Positions 1 through 10,883 of a stretch of DNA of 64,000 bases are shown here, one piece after another. Source of the stretch: Siphonodentalium dalli (taxonomy: Eukaryota > Mollusca > Scaphopoda > Gadilida > Siphonodentaliidae). The position numbers and the translations under genes were made by a program. Each line of letters begins with the position of its first letter. Position 1 is the stretch's first letter. The notes under the pieces were generated by a model. It worked only from the letters and a program-made list of their open reading frames with translations. It was not told the origin of the DNA and ran no database searches. Location of the stretch: assembly GCA_032622095.1 (NCBI GenBank), contig CP136066.1, positions 233,126,961 to 233,190,960 on the forward strand, in the 5' to 3' direction.

Positions 1-315
1 ATAATTTGTTCTTGTATTCTTTAACAATTTTATAATTTCACCCATACAGAGCCCCAGACAAACATGAGCAGACGACACTCTTCTATATGCTTCTATATAT
101 GTGTGGGGCTCCCTGCAGGGTAATGGATGTTTTTTTTTATTTTATGTCCTAAAAATTGTAAGAAACATTTATTTAAATAAAATGATAAAAAATTGTTAGG
201 CCAATGCATTCTCTTATATATGCGAGGCGACCTATGGTCGACTCGCATATATAAGAGAATGCATTGGCACAGGGTAAAAAAATCCCGACTTACGACTGGA
301 TTTGATATGGCGGGT
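1..315. mobile_element. Truncated inverted-repeat element, ACCCGCC family, copy 1
   Basis: The right part of a short non-autonomous element; the window edge cuts off its left part. It matches the complete copy at 1340-1757 nearly base for base from that copy's position about 1431 onward. It ends in a terminus reading GATATGGCGGGT, the complement of the left terminus of copy 2. It carries one 67-bp palindrome. No coding capacity is seen. Confidence 0.75.
201..267. repeat. 67-bp perfect-arm palindrome (module P)
   Basis: Left arm begins CCAATGCATTCTCTTATATA and the right arm is its reverse complement; the centre contains GACCTATGGTC, itself a small palindrome. The same module recurs at 1642, 3177, 3314, 9227, 23882, 24029, 60136 and 60283, always about 67 bp long. 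Confidence 0.9.
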
Positions 316-329
316 GACATATAAGGGAA

Positions 330-605
330 TGCATTACTTACAAAGTCAAGGTAAATATTTTTAGGCCAATGCATTCTCGTATATATGCGGGGCTCCCTAT
401 GGGCGACTCACATATATAAGAGAATGCATTACTTACAATGTCAAGGTAAATATTTTTAGGCCAATGCATTCTCGTATATATGAGGGGCTCCCTATGGGCG
501 ACTCACATATATAAGATAATGCAAGGTCAAGGTAAATCGTGTTAGGCCAATGTGTTCTCTTATATATGCGAGGCTCCCTATGGGAGACTCACATATATCA
601 ATGGA
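330..605. repeat. Short array of diverged palindrome copies
   Basis: Three degenerate copies of the 67-bp palindrome start near 363, 459 and 547, separated by a shared spacer that includes GTCAAGGTAAAT. The right arms are progressively damaged, and in the last copy the right arm is mostly gone. Confidence 0.7.
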
Positions 606-1339
606 GGGGGTAATATTTTTTTCAGTAAGGTGAGTGGGTGGTCAGAGGGTCCGAGAGGAACAAAATTATGTTTTACAACAAGTTTTCACTAAAGACCTTT
701 TGTGCCCATATTTGACATCTGTAACAGTTTAAAACATATTATAACTACGAAAGCACCTTATTTATGTTACTGGAATCTCATATGGGCCTTAGTGGATATT
801 GAGCTATGGCATGTTGCATTATGGGATGGTGAGGGGAAAACTTCCTTCTCGGCACCCTTCGGAGAAAAGCTTCGAGAAATGTAAAACTGACATAAATAAA
901 CTTGTCCTGATGTAACTAAGATATTTTAGCCTAGATAATTGTGTGCTTGGAAAAGGCTCGAGCAACTGTTTCAAACATTAATGTGATTATCAATGGCTAC
1001 AGAATAATTGTCAGCAATGCTTCGAGCTAATCAGTGACATATTTGCATGTGTATCAACTCAGATGATATGTTACTCTCGCAATACCTAAAGTATCCTAGT
1101 CTGGCATAGTCACTGCTTGTCAGTAAGTACAGTTGCCACAGTCGACTAACAAAAGTGGTATGGAATAATGCTAGATAACGGGCTGGTTGACATACTAATC
1201 AGGAACTAGTTATAAAATTTGGAAGTGTGTGCATCCTACACAATGACCTAGGTTTGCATATATCAGCAATTTATAAAATAATATTTCCAATTGCAGCCTG
1301 GTAAGTATCCACTCTATGTATTTATTTTCAATATATGTG
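606..1339. other. Unassigned intergenic stretch
   Basis: I see no gene, tandem repeat or clear inverted repeat here. Open frames are shorter than 65 codons and resemble nothing I recognise. Confidence 0.5.
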
Positions 1340-1757
1340 ACCCGCCATATCAAATCCAGTCGGATTTTTTTTACCCTGTGCCAATGCATTCTCTTATATA
1401 TGCGAGTCGACCAATTTTTTTTTTACAATTTTAATAATTTTTTCTTGTATTCTTTAACAATTTTATAATTTCACCCATACAGAGCCCCAGACAAACATGA
1501 GCAGACGACACTCTTCTATATGCTTCTATATGCATCTATATATGTGTGGGGCTTCCTGCAGGGTAATGGATGTTTTTTTATTTTATGTCCTAAAAATTGT
1601 CAGAAATATTTATTTAAACAAAATGATAAAAAATTGTTAGGCCAATGCATTCTCTTATATATGCGAGGCGACCTATGGTCGACTCGCATATATAAGAGAA
1701 TGCATTGGCACAGGGTAAAAAAAATCCCGACTTACGACTGGATTTGATATGGCGGGT
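1340..1757. mobile_element. Inverted-repeat element, ACCCGCC family, complete copy
   Basis: The termini are inverted repeats of about 23 bp beginning ACCCGCCATATCAAATCC. Next to the left terminus is a half copy of the 67-bp palindrome (1381-1412), and next to the right terminus a complete one (1642-1708). There is no coding capacity. I could not find a clean target-site duplication, so the superfamily is unassigned. Confidence 0.75.
1642..1708. repeat. 67-bp palindrome (module P) in ACCCGCC element
   Basis: Same module as at 201-267 with the same outer arms, here in the complete ACCCGCC-family element and followed by the CACAGGGTAAA stretch that leads into the terminus. Confidence 0.9.
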
Positions 1758-2076
1758 AAGATATGTCAACTCCAGTTGAATTCGAGCTTAACAACTGATA
1801 TGTCATGGGATGTTAACAGTGACTCGACAGTCAAGATTGAGTTCATTGTCCTGAGATGTTATCAGCTTAAAATGTATTACAGCCAAATAGCAAAAACGCA
1901 TGTTCTGTTCATGTTGGGACTAATATAACAGGTTCGTGTAATAGCTTGCAGGGGAAATGATATCTCACTGATCGTGCAGGGGATATGCATAATTTGTTGT
2001 TGTAAAATTGGATGCACACACCTTATAAAAGTATTTCTTGTGCACATATCAGCTTCTGATGGGTTGCTGTATAATT
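1758..2076. other. Unassigned intergenic stretch
   Basis: No repeat or coding signal seen between the ACCCGCC element and the hAT-like element. Confidence 0.5.
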
Positions 2077-2449
2077 CAGGGGCGCCGGAAGAGGGGGGGC
2101 AGAGGGGGCAGCTGACCCCCTGCCCTTGACCAAGGGGGCGAGCGGGGGCAGGACTTGCCCTTTTTCTGGAGACAGAAAATGCTTTTTGTGTGTTTAATCT
2201 CGTGTTTCTATAGCAAAATGTGACTTTTTTGGTCCAAATACCACCAATTTCACAAGGAATATTAATTTTTTGTCAATTTTATCACAAAACGGCCATAAAA
2301 ACCGACAAATACCATTAAAATTGGGATTTTTGCCACAATGAATTTATGGTTATTTTCCCGAGTTTGCGGAGAAAATGCCCTTTTTTGCGGTAAAGTGCCC
2401 TTTTTGTAGGCTCTGCCCCCACTGCCCTTGGATGCTTCCGGCGCCCCTG
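2077..2449. mobile_element. hAT-like non-autonomous element, copy 1
   Basis: The ends are CAGGGGCGCCGGAAG and its reverse complement. The interior is non-coding and matches, in opposite orientation, the element at 13358-13737. The flanks share GCTGTAT but not as an exactly adjacent 8-bp duplication; a small insertion on the left may have displaced it. Assignment to hAT rests on the CAGGGGCG-type ends and on the clean 8-bp duplication of the second copy. Confidence 0.75.
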
Positions 2450-3145
2450 GCTGTATTTGCTAACTACATTGATGCATTAGAATTTTCATTTAGCAGTATG
2501 GTATTTGACTACCCAGGTAGACCTATCATACTCTCATCACACACTGACCTGGAAATTCCAATGCATGTCTGTGGTAGACAAATTCCTATCAGCCAGTATT
2601 TGAAAAAAATCTTCATAATTGTCACATTAACAATTTTGTTTCAATTAAAACAGCTTCTGAAACGGGTTAAACTGCCATTTTAACTAAAGGAGATAATTTC
2701 ACAGTAATATGAGTGATATTATAGTAGGGTTTTATGCGGTTTTAGATAACAGTTAGTTGTTAATTATAAATATGGGGGTGGATGTGAACAAATTCGGCGT
2801 AAAATTTTTTTTTGTGGTGGTGGGTCCCCAGACGCAAACACAAAAAAAACCCCAAAAACGGCATGAAATCTGCTCTCCGTTAGTCTCTGCTGGTCGATAA
2901 CTTAACGTATACATTCGACTAAATAATTGATTTGTCTCATAGATTTTACAACACTACAAGCTTTTAAAATGACTTATGTGAGAGAGAAAAACAACTGCTC
3001 TTTTAAATTGCATCTTTATAAAACGCTCTTTAAAAGACGCTCTTTAAAATGTTAACAATGTTAGCGGTGTCAGCTGAAAGAGATCGGATCTCAAGGTTAC
3101 TGGTATCCAAAGATCAGATCTGGTTAGCACTGCAGGGACTAACAT
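2450..3145. other. Unassigned intergenic stretch
   Basis: Contains A-rich and T-rich runs near 2808-2856 and a short CGCTCTTTAAAA duplication near 3024-3050. No gene recognised. Confidence 0.45.
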
Positions 3146-3176
3146 TTAACCCTTTACACAACAGGACGGCCCTGTG

Positions 3177-3243
3177 CCAGTGCATTCTCTTATATATGCA
3201 AGTCGACCATAGGTCGCCTCGCATATATAAGAGAATGCATTGG
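3177..3243. repeat. 67-bp palindrome (module P), first in TTAA element copy 1
   Basis: One base in the left arm differs (CCAGTG instead of CCAATG); otherwise the arms pair fully. Confidence 0.9.
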
Positions 3244-3313
3244 CTTAACACATATTAAAAATGATAAAATTGTCAAAGAATGTAGAAAAATATTATAAAA
3301 GATTGTTTTTAGG

Positions 3314-3380
3314 CCAATGCATTCTCTTATATATGCGAGGCGACCTATGGTCGACTCGCATATATAAGAGAATGCATTGG
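3314..3380. repeat. 67-bp palindrome (module P), second in TTAA element copy 1
   Basis: Perfect arms with the module's usual centre, oriented opposite to the first palindrome when the centre is used as reference. Confidence 0.9.
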
Positions 3381-3520
3381 CACAGGGCATAACTGTAACC
3401 ATCACAATGTGGTCAATGAACCGGTTCCAATGATATCCATATTTGTATGGTGTTATTGAGACAGACCGAAGATATTTGAGGCTGTTGAAGCTTTATTTGG
3501 CCGTTTTGTTGGGTAAAGGG

Positions 3521-3905
3521 TTAATCAGGTTTACGCTGGAGCACATAACAGTGTACGGGTAGGGTGTTAACGCTGCAGGGACTAACAGTTAATCAGGTTT
3601 ACGCTGGAGCACATAACAGTGTACGGGCAGGGTGTTAACGCTGCAGGGGACTAACAGTTAATCAGGTTTACGCTGGAGCACATAACAGTGTACGGGCAGG
3701 GTGTTAACGCTGCAGGGACTAACAGTTAATCAGGTTTACGCTGGAGCACATAACAGTGTACGGGCAGGGTGTTAGCCCTGCCATGGCCTAACATTTAATC
3801 AGGTTTACGCTGGAGCACACAACAGTGTACGGGTAGGGTGTTAGCGCTGCCATGGCTTAACATTTTAAACATGTTTACGATTGTGGAGCATAACATTGTA
3901 AGGAT
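3521..3905. repeat. 68-bp tandem array
   Basis: About five copies of a 68-69-bp unit containing AATCAGGTTTACGCTGGAGC and GTGTACGGGCAGGGTG. The last units are degenerate. The sequence just left of the TTAA element (GCAGGGACTAACA, near 3132-3144) is the end of another unit, so the element is inserted inside the array at its internal TTAA. Confidence 0.85.
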
Positions 3906-4037
3906 CGGTGGATGTTGGTATAATAAGTCCAACAAACTGTCTCTTGTGAACTTAGTATCTGAACAGTTCCTATGGTAACTATTCGCCAGTGATTATTTTG
4001 ATAAGAGAGGGTTAAAATAACTTGTTTCAACGTTCAG

Positions 4038-4562
4038 CCCTGGTCAAGTGGTCCTGCTAATATGCTATGATGCTGGTGGTCCTGCTGAATTGCTGTGATG
4101 CGGGTATGGCAAACTGATGCCGAAAATGTACCGTTATATTTTCTAAAGTCGTCATTTTCGCGGTGTTTGACTAATCCGAGCGATTTGAGAAAACAAAAAC
4201 TAAAACAGTGTGTCCATGAAATATTCAAGAACATATATACTTTTGAAAAATATAATAATGCCTGCGCTGGTGTTTCTAAAACGACGTATAATGTATATAA
4301 CCATCTTGATAATAGTCGATTTTCAACAACTAATACAACCAGTATAACAAATATTTCGCAATAAATATGTTTTTGAATGTTTGATACCCATAATCGCATT
4401 TCTTGGATATGTTCAGATTTTCGGAAAATCCGCGAAAAATAAAAACAAATAAAAAAATAACAGTACTTTTTGTTAACAGCATCAGTTTGCCCTAACAGCA
4501 TCAGAGCAATTCAGCAGGACCCAACCGCATCATATCACATTAGCAGGACCACTTGACCAGGG
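4038..4562. mobile_element. Inverted-repeat element, CCCTGGTCAAG family, copy 1
   Basis: Terminal inverted repeats of about 36 bp begin CCCTGGTCAAGTGGTCCTGC and end with the complement. Sub-terminal repeats of GGTCCTGCTGAATT occur inside both ends. The interior matches parts of 8004-8310 and 11979-12469. Open frames on both strands here (up to 155 codons) are by-products of the AT-rich interior and resemble no protein I know. Confidence 0.75.
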
Positions 4563-4710
4563 GGCCGTGTAAATGAACATGCCTATAGTGCAAGTGACAT
4601 TACAGTCGCAGGGAAAATCGCACATCGGAATGAGATAAATACAACACAATGCTGACGCGTGCATATTTTACATGTGAATGATAAGCAAATATTGATACCC
4701 ACATAACTGC

Positions 4711-5190
4711 TTCGCATTGATAGTGAAGAATGTATACATGTGCAATGAAACATAGATATGTACGTGTGTACAGTGGAGGGGTGGTTACAATTCTGTGATA
4801 ACTTTATATTTAAATAGGGGTGATGGCTAATTAGAGAGACCTGTGTAAATAGGACCGCGGTGAGGTCTAATTCGCATTGATAGTGAAGAATGAATACATG
4901 TGCAATGAAACATAGATATGTACGTGTGTACAGTGGAGGGGTGGTTACAATTCTGTGATAACTTTATATTTAAATAGGGGTGATGGCTAATTAGAGAGAC
5001 CTGTGTAAATAGGACCGCGGTGAGGTCTAATTCGCATTGATAGTGAAGAATGAATACATGTGCAATGAAACATAGATATGTACGTGTGTACAGTGGAGGG
5101 GTGGTTACAATTATGTGATAACTTTATATTTAAATAGGGGTGATGGCTAATTAGAGAAACCTGTGTAAATAGGACTGGGATGAGGTGGCG
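4711..5190. repeat. 160-bp tandem repeat, three copies
   Basis: Copies start at 4711, 4871 and 5031 with TTCGCATTGATAGTGAAGAA and are almost identical, so the array is young. It is followed by a G run of about 18 bases at 5203-5220. Confidence 0.9.
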
Positions 5191-5228
5191 TATAATTACG
5201 GAGGGGGGGGGGGGGGGGGGTCAAGTGA

Positions 5229-5541
5229 ACAAATCTGTGGAGCAAAAGTTACAGAGTTGCACATACTTCTGAGTGTGACTTGATGTGGTATTGGAAACAA
5301 CATATATTTATCTGGCGGGTCCGCTTGGTAAATTATAAAATTATGCAATAAATATATTTTTGAGAATATTTTTCTGGAATTACATCACTTGACCTACATT
5401 TGAAAAGTCAATATAAAATTCAAAAATAAATACCACAACATTATAATGGAACAAGTTCCAAGTGGACCCGCCAGATAAATAGCTGTCAAATCACACTCAG
5501 AAGTATGTGCAACTCTGTAACTTTTGCTCAGCAGATTTGCA
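5229..5541. mobile_element. Long-terminal-inverted-repeat foldback element
   Basis: The outer 45-50 bp (CAAATCTG, then GCAAAAGTTACAGAGTTGC on the left) pair almost perfectly with 5490-5541. A second paired block around CTGGCGGGTCCGCTTGG (5314) and CCAAGTGGACCCGCCAG (5458) extends the arms to about 100 bp. Non-coding. Confidence 0.75.
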
Positions 5542-5906
5542 TGGAAATCCCCATTCAAAATTGGTCACCCTCTTAAATGTTACAGACACACTGGTCATAT
5601 ACGTTCGGGGTGTTAATGGCATAACTTTCGATATCGATAGAGGGTTAAATGGAGAGATAGATGGTGCTCAATATTTTTGAAATGATGTTAAAAACTTGTC
5701 TATTTTTTATTATGTCCTTTTCCAGCCGTTGGCGTGGGGTGGGTGGTTGTAGCCGTAGCTTTCGGGATATAATTCTATTAATCTATTAAAGTGTATAATT
5801 ATTGAAGAGTAGTCACCTATATATGCACTAAGCATCACAATGATGTAACTTGGGCCCGTTTTATATAATAATAATAATAATATAGTATTTTCTATTTCCC
5901 GTGAAC
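5542..5906. other. Unassigned stretch with TAA microsatellite
   Basis: Contains a short ATA/ATT repeat near 5865-5882. No gene seen. Confidence 0.45.
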
Positions 5907-5910
5907 TTAA

Positions 5911-6238
5911 AGGGGTACTGTACCCCAACTCCCGCCATTTATGGGGCCATCTACTTTTATACCCAATAGAATATATGCAAGACATGAAAGGAGTTGAGCC
6001 ATGGGTTAGTGCGAAATCCACTCACGGAGTCACGTCCTCTCTGAACGACGGTAATTATAAAGAAAATTTATTTATGGCTGGAGTAATAAAATCATTTTAA
6101 TTATAATTACCATGTTGTTTGCATCGTTCATAGAACACATGTGTGTATTTTGCACTCATCCATTCATTCATTTGTTGCATATATAGAGTATAAAAGGAAA
6201 TGGTCCCATAAATGGCCGGATTTTGTGCACAGTACCCC
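5911..6238. mobile_element. TTAA-flanked element, AGGGGTACTGT family
   Basis: TTAA flanks at 5907-5910 and 6239-6242. Imperfect terminal inverted repeats extend about 75 bp, beginning AGGGGTACTGT and including GGCCATTTATGGG-like sequence in both arms. The 328-bp element is non-coding. The TTAA duplication suggests piggyBac-type mobilisation, although the ends do not begin with CCC. Confidence 0.7.
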
Positions 6239-6242
6239 TTTA

Positions 6243-6310
6243 ACTCCGAAGAAAAAAAAATAGAAAGAGAGAGAAAAAAAAAAGAAGCAAAAAAAGAAGA
6301 AGAAGATAGA
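6243..6310 (+). repeat. Purine-rich GAA/GA low-complexity tract
   Basis: Irregular runs of A, GA and GAA directly next to the right end of the TTAA element. Confidence 0.8.
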
Positions 6311-6455
6311 TACATACCTCGGTTAAATATAATCCAATCAATAAAAGAGAAAGTTTTCGAAAAGATAAAAACCACTTAAATCCCGTCGAACGCATTCCTC
6401 CAACCGAAACTCCAACGCTCTCTCTATCCGATATCGATCATTAATGAATAAATAT

Positions 6456-6581
6456 GCAGACGACAGCAGACGAAACAAATAACAACGGACACATGCGACA
6501 GTGCACCGGGTTAACAAGGCAGACGACAGCAGGAGAAACAAATAACAACGGACACACGCGACAGTGTACCGGGTTAACTCC
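6456..6581. repeat. 63-bp direct duplication
   Basis: Two copies of a 63-bp unit (GCAGACGACAGCAG, later ACAACGGACACA and CCGGGTTAAC) start at 6456 and 6519. The unit length is a multiple of three, which keeps a 122-codon frame open across it, but I see no other sign that it is coding. Confidence 0.8.
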
Positions 6582-6949
6582 GACGACGACGAAATTATGT
6601 GCAGAACGGGACAGTGGTGCAAGCACGTCTAAATTTGGCTGCCAAACGGTAACTTTGATAAAGAGAGGTTGTGTGGACAGAGCAGTCTATGGCTTTCTAC
6701 ACAATATCTCGTTCGAATCGCACTTTTTATCAGTCAGTCAGTCGTATTTCATTCAAGCCGTGCATACGCGTTGGTGTGTAATCTGCCTCAAGCGAAAGCG
6801 GTGGACTGTAATGACGCGCTAAACAACACCGGACAAGATCAGTGCTAATTTAACGTCTGCGCAAATTAATAATAATTTTGAAATGAGCTCCCGAGTTGAT
6901 TTTGATTAATATGTTAATTAGTTCGAACTTCAATTTAACTCATTGCTGC
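6582..6949. other. Unassigned intergenic stretch
   Basis: No repeat or recognisable coding sequence. Confidence 0.4.
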
Positions 6950-7950
6950 ATGGTTGCGTTAACACGTGCATGAATGGAGCTTCCTGTAATTTTGCGAAAA
7001 CACTGTGCCAATGCATTCTCTTATATATGCGAGTCTCACACTGGAGCCTTGAATATATAAGAGAATACATTGGCCTAACAATAATTAGCTCGAAATTCAA
7101 TTTAATTCATTGATGCATGGCTGTGTTAACACTTCCATAACTGGAGCTTCCTGAATTTTTTTTAAACCCTGTGCCAATGCATTCTCTTATATATGCGAGT
7201 CTCACACAGGGGCTTTGAATATATAAGAGAATACATTGGCCTAAGAATAATTAGTTCCAACTTCAATTTAACTTATTGATGTATGGTTCCTGTTAACCAT
7301 TCCATGACTGGAGTTTCCTGCATGCCATGAAGTTTTGGAAAAACCTTTTGCCAATGCATTCTCTTATATATGCGGGTCTCATATAACATGTAGGGAGCCT
7401 CACATATATGAGCGAATACATTGGCCTAACAATATATAGTTCGACCTTCAATTTAACTCATTGATGCATGGCTACCCTGTACCAATGCGTTCTCATATAT
7501 ATGCGAGTCTCACACAGGGAGTCTTGAATATATAAGAGAATACATTGGCCTAACAATAATTAGTTCGAACTTCAATTTAACTCATTGATGCATGGTTGCG
7601 TTAACATTTCCATAACTGGAGCTTCCTGAAATTTTGCGAAAACACTGTGCCAATGCATTCTCTTATATATGCGAGTCTCACATAACATTAGGGAGCCTCT
7701 CATATATATAAGAGAATACATTGGCCTAACAATAATTAGCTCGAAATTCAATTTAACTCATTGATGCATGGCTGTGTTAACATTTCCATAACTGGAGCTT
7801 CCTGAAATTTTGCCAAAACCCTGTGCCAATGCATTCTCTTATATATGCGAGTCTCGCATAACATGTAGGGAGCCTCGCATATATAAGAAAATACATTGGC
7901 CTAACAATAATTAGTTCGGACTTCAAGTTAACTCCCTTCAATTCGGGAGC
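6950..7950. repeat. Array of palindrome-bearing units, about 120-180 bp each
   Basis: Six units, each with a diverged 67-bp palindrome (left arms start near 7008, 7173, 7350, 7473, 7650 and 7826) plus a linker containing AACTCATTGATGCATGG and CTGGAGCTTCCTG. Arms are kept as CCAATGCATTCTC and GAGAATACATTGG in nearly every unit, while the centre varies. A further left arm lies at 8348, beyond a partial CCCTGGT element. Confidence 0.85.
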
Positions 7951-8003
7951 TGCGCTGGTGCAGCATTAAGCATCCTGTTGCAGTGTATTATCTTAGATAC
8001 CAT

Positions 8004-8310
8004 CCCTGGTAAAATGGTCCTGCTAATGTGCTATGATGCCGGTGGTCCTGCTGAATTCGATATGATGCAAACTGATGCCGTTACGAACAAATACAGTTAA
8101 TGTTTTCTAAAGTTGTCATTTTCGCGGTGTTTGGCTAATCCGAGTGATTTGAGAGAAAAAAAAAACAAGCGTGTGCATGAAATATTCAAGAACATATATA
8201 TTTTTGAAAAATATAATAATGTCTGCGCTGTAGTTTTTAAAATGACTTAATAACCATCTTGATTATTGTCGAATTTCAACAACAAATACAACCGGTATTA
8301 AAATATTTCG
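8004..8310. mobile_element. Partial CCCTGGTCAAG-family element
   Basis: Matches the left end and interior of 4038-4562 but has no right terminus. It ends where palindrome-array sequence resumes (GCTTCCTGCC, near 8320), so it looks like a truncated insertion in the array. Confidence 0.65.
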
Positions 8311-8344
8311 CAACAAGCTTCCTGCCTTTTTTGCGAAAACCCTG

Positions 8345-8940
8345 TGCCAATGCATTCTCTTATATATGCAAGTCTCCCAATGATACCGTCCAATTAAAGC
8401 AACATGGCCCGAACTTATGGTGTAAATACACTGGTGTAAATATGGTTCGGAGTGACATCTAGCGGATGAGGAGAGAATAAAATAGACACTGGGCCTTGAT
8501 TGGTCAATAGCCTTGTGTGTCTTTTTGCATGAACAATACATCACATCACTTCCCTATGATATCCCATAGGTAAAATAGCCATTGGCAAAGGAATTAACCC
8601 GTTGTAGTGAAGTTTGAATTTTGTGGTGTGGTCTCACACTAGTTACGAAAACACAAGCTTTAAATGCGAATTCCCTGCTAGACGGCACGAGTATTAGCGC
8701 GGAAGGATAGAACGAGAGGTGCAACAAACCCATTAACACACGTGTGGTTCTATGTTTATTACAGGTCACCCGTCCTTAGAATGAATCCGTAAATAAAAAT
8801 ACAGGCTTATAAGGTTTATTTAGAAACACCCAGAGCTTGTTTTGTCAAGCGTGATGATGCTTTTATTTTATAATTCCGGCGTCATGGTTTAGGCGACTGT
8901 CATGCACGTCATTTGGCGTCACCTAGATACGCATGTAATT
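8345..8940. other. Unassigned stretch after a half palindrome
   Basis: Starts with a left arm of the 67-bp palindrome (8348-8375) whose right arm is absent. The rest shows no gene or repeat. Confidence 0.45.
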
Positions 8941-8943
8941 CAA

Positions 8944-9012
8944 TTGCATGAGGATTCATAGTCATTGCATGAGGATTCATAGTCATTGCATGAGGATTCA
9001 TAGTCATTGCAT
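8944..9012. repeat. 21-bp minisatellite
   Basis: Just over three copies of GCATGAGGATTCATAGTCATT, with unit starts at 8946, 8967, 8988 and a diverging fourth. Confidence 0.9.
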
Positions 9013-9076
9013 GGTGAGAAATGTGAACTGAACATTCAAAAATTAAGTGGGCCTTTAAAGCAAAGGAACTCTTTAA

Positions 9077-9555
9077 CCCTTTACTCAACAAACCGGCCAA
9101 AAACGCCCAAATAAAGCTTCAACAGCCTAAAATATCTTCGGTCTGCCTCAATAGAACCATACAAATATGGATATCATTGGAACCGGCTCATTGACCACAT
9201 TGTGATGGTTACAGTTATGCCCTATGCCAATGCATTCTCTTATATATGCGAGTCGACCATAGGTCGCCTCGCATATATAAGAGAATGCATTGGCCTAAAA
9301 AAAATCTTTTTTAACACTTTTTACCATTTTTTCTTATATTCTTTAACAATTTTATAATTTTTTCAAACATTTTTTAACATTTTTTATAATATTTTTCTAC
9401 ATTCTTTGACAATTTTATCATTTTTAATATGTGTTAAGCCAATTCCTTATTTATATTCTACGTATTTTGCTTTATTATATATTGACTCTTCAGAAATGGA
9501 GGAATAAAAGATATATATATATATATATATATTGGCACAGGGCCGTTCTGTTGAG
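9077..9555. mobile_element. CCCTTTACCC-family TTAA element, copy 2, right end damaged
   Basis: TTAA at 9073-9076 and a normal left terminus (CCCTTTACTCAACA). The first palindrome (9227-9293) is intact. The second is replaced by unrelated sequence with an AT dinucleotide run (about 9510-9531), although the final ATTGGCACAGGGCCGTTCTG is kept. The outermost right terminus and TTAA are missing; the sequence instead continues GAGAAATGTGAACTGAAC, also found at 9014-9031. Confidence 0.75.
9227..9293. repeat. 67-bp palindrome (module P) in TTAA element copy 2
   Basis: Fully paired arms; same module as at 201-267. Confidence 0.9.
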
Positions 9556-10735
9556 AAATGTGAACTGAACATTTAATACTCGTCATTGAGTATTCGGTAA
9601 AGATACGAGATGTTATTGCAATGCACTGAATACACCTCAATGGGCAGTTGCATACATATGTACCATTCAGAGTCTTTTCTAATTTCAGCTGAAAGTTTCT
9701 CTTTCCCTTCTCAGAAAGCTCGGATTATATTGATATTTTCCTTTCTCACATTACACATTATGAATAAAAATTTATCAAAATCTGAAAGATCTTAAAACTC
9801 AAGAAAAGCATTGGCTAACTGTGTAAAATATGTTTCGCGTAAATTTTGGTAAGCATCACATTTCATAAAAACAATGTTCAACCTGTTTCGTTGAGCACCA
9901 CGTACACATTATATCTTTGACTTGTAATGGAGGCTGTTTGTGTTGGCAAAGGAAGGGTTAACAATGGCTAACTCATTAACGCGATCGATTTAATGAGCAA
10001 GATTATATAGATATCGATTCCACAGGATGAGTGATTGAATCGTTAACCTTTGACCTTGGATAACACAAATCAGCCTCCTGTTCTTTACATAACATTAAGA
10101 CGGACCAAAGCCGTGTCAAAAACCAGACAGGAACGGTCAACGAGTTCAAATGAATGAAACGAAACGAATTGGTTCTTGATATTTCAAAACTGCCGGACAA
10201 CAGACCAAGACAGATCACCGTCCCAGTGAGAATGCTCAGTGCATAATGATGTCAAATCATATTTTGCTCGTTTGACTTTAGATCGGTATTCTACAATTTA
10301 CGACACAGAGCCTTGTGAAGATGCCCAACTGCAATTTTGTCTTTGATGGTTTGCAGGTTTGCGTGATCTTGAGTCTTGACATATACAGTCTTGGAGCGAT
10401 AGAAGATTTTCGGAAACAGTACCATACGGTTCTTTTTCTCGAACTTTTCTATAATTGATGACCATTTCCGTCTCAACATTTGACAAAAGAAGGACACTAT
10501 TCGGATTTTGATCTGAACAATAATTTCACACTAAATATGTCTATACAATCATGTTGGAAAATCAATTTTATCACATAATTAAACCACAAAACCAGCTTCA
10601 TAATTATGGGTAAGACACACGTGTAATATTATCTCGTGCGGTGACGTCACACCATTATTTAAATTACTTGCGATTGCTGAAGTTTATGATTGTTGTTTTC
10701 GATGATACTTCGCGTTTATTTGATCATGTGATAAA
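9556..10735. other. Unassigned intergenic stretch
   Basis: No convincing gene. A minus-strand frame of 68 codons (10291-10497) is rich in Lys and Arg and could be a fragment of something, but it matches nothing I know. A short sequence around CAATGGGCAGTTGCA (about 9638) recurs near 11252. Confidence 0.4.
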
Positions 10736-10883
10736 AGGTATCTCAAACTCGTTCTATTTTATACGAAATTTATAACCCTCGTCCACTAAATTCTATTTGA
10801 GCCTCGGTAAACCTCGGCTCAAATCGAATTTAGTGAACTCGGTTGATAAGTTCCGTATAAAATAGAAACTCATGTGAGATCCT
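10736..10883. repeat. Imperfect 148-bp inverted repeat (hairpin)
   Basis: Arms include TCTATTTTATACG paired with CGTATAAAATAGA, and CACTAAATTC with GAATTTAGTG; the centre is GAGCCTCGG, AAACC, TCGGCTC. Probably a small foldback element. Confidence 0.75.

Larger units (their letters stand above)
3150..3520. mobile_element. TTAA-flanked (piggyBac-like) element, CCCTTTACCC family, copy 1
   Basis: The 371-bp element is flanked by TTAA at 3146-3149 and 3521-3524. Terminal inverted repeats begin CCCTTTACACAACA on the left and end TGTTGGGTAAAGGG on the right. Inside are two 67-bp palindromes separated by a T/A-rich spacer, then a unique arm of about 130 bp. TTAA duplication and ends starting CCC are hallmarks of the piggyBac superfamily. 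No transposase is encoded, so it would depend on an enzyme supplied in trans. Confidence 0.85.

Noticed and set aside
4034-4501. 155-codon minus-strand frame
   Set aside because: Lies entirely inside a non-autonomous inverted-repeat element; the homologous elements at 8.0 and 12.0 kb do not keep the frame.
6454-6822. 122-codon plus-strand frame with a two-fold repeat
   Set aside because: The repeat length happens to be a multiple of three; no recognisable domain and no supporting context.
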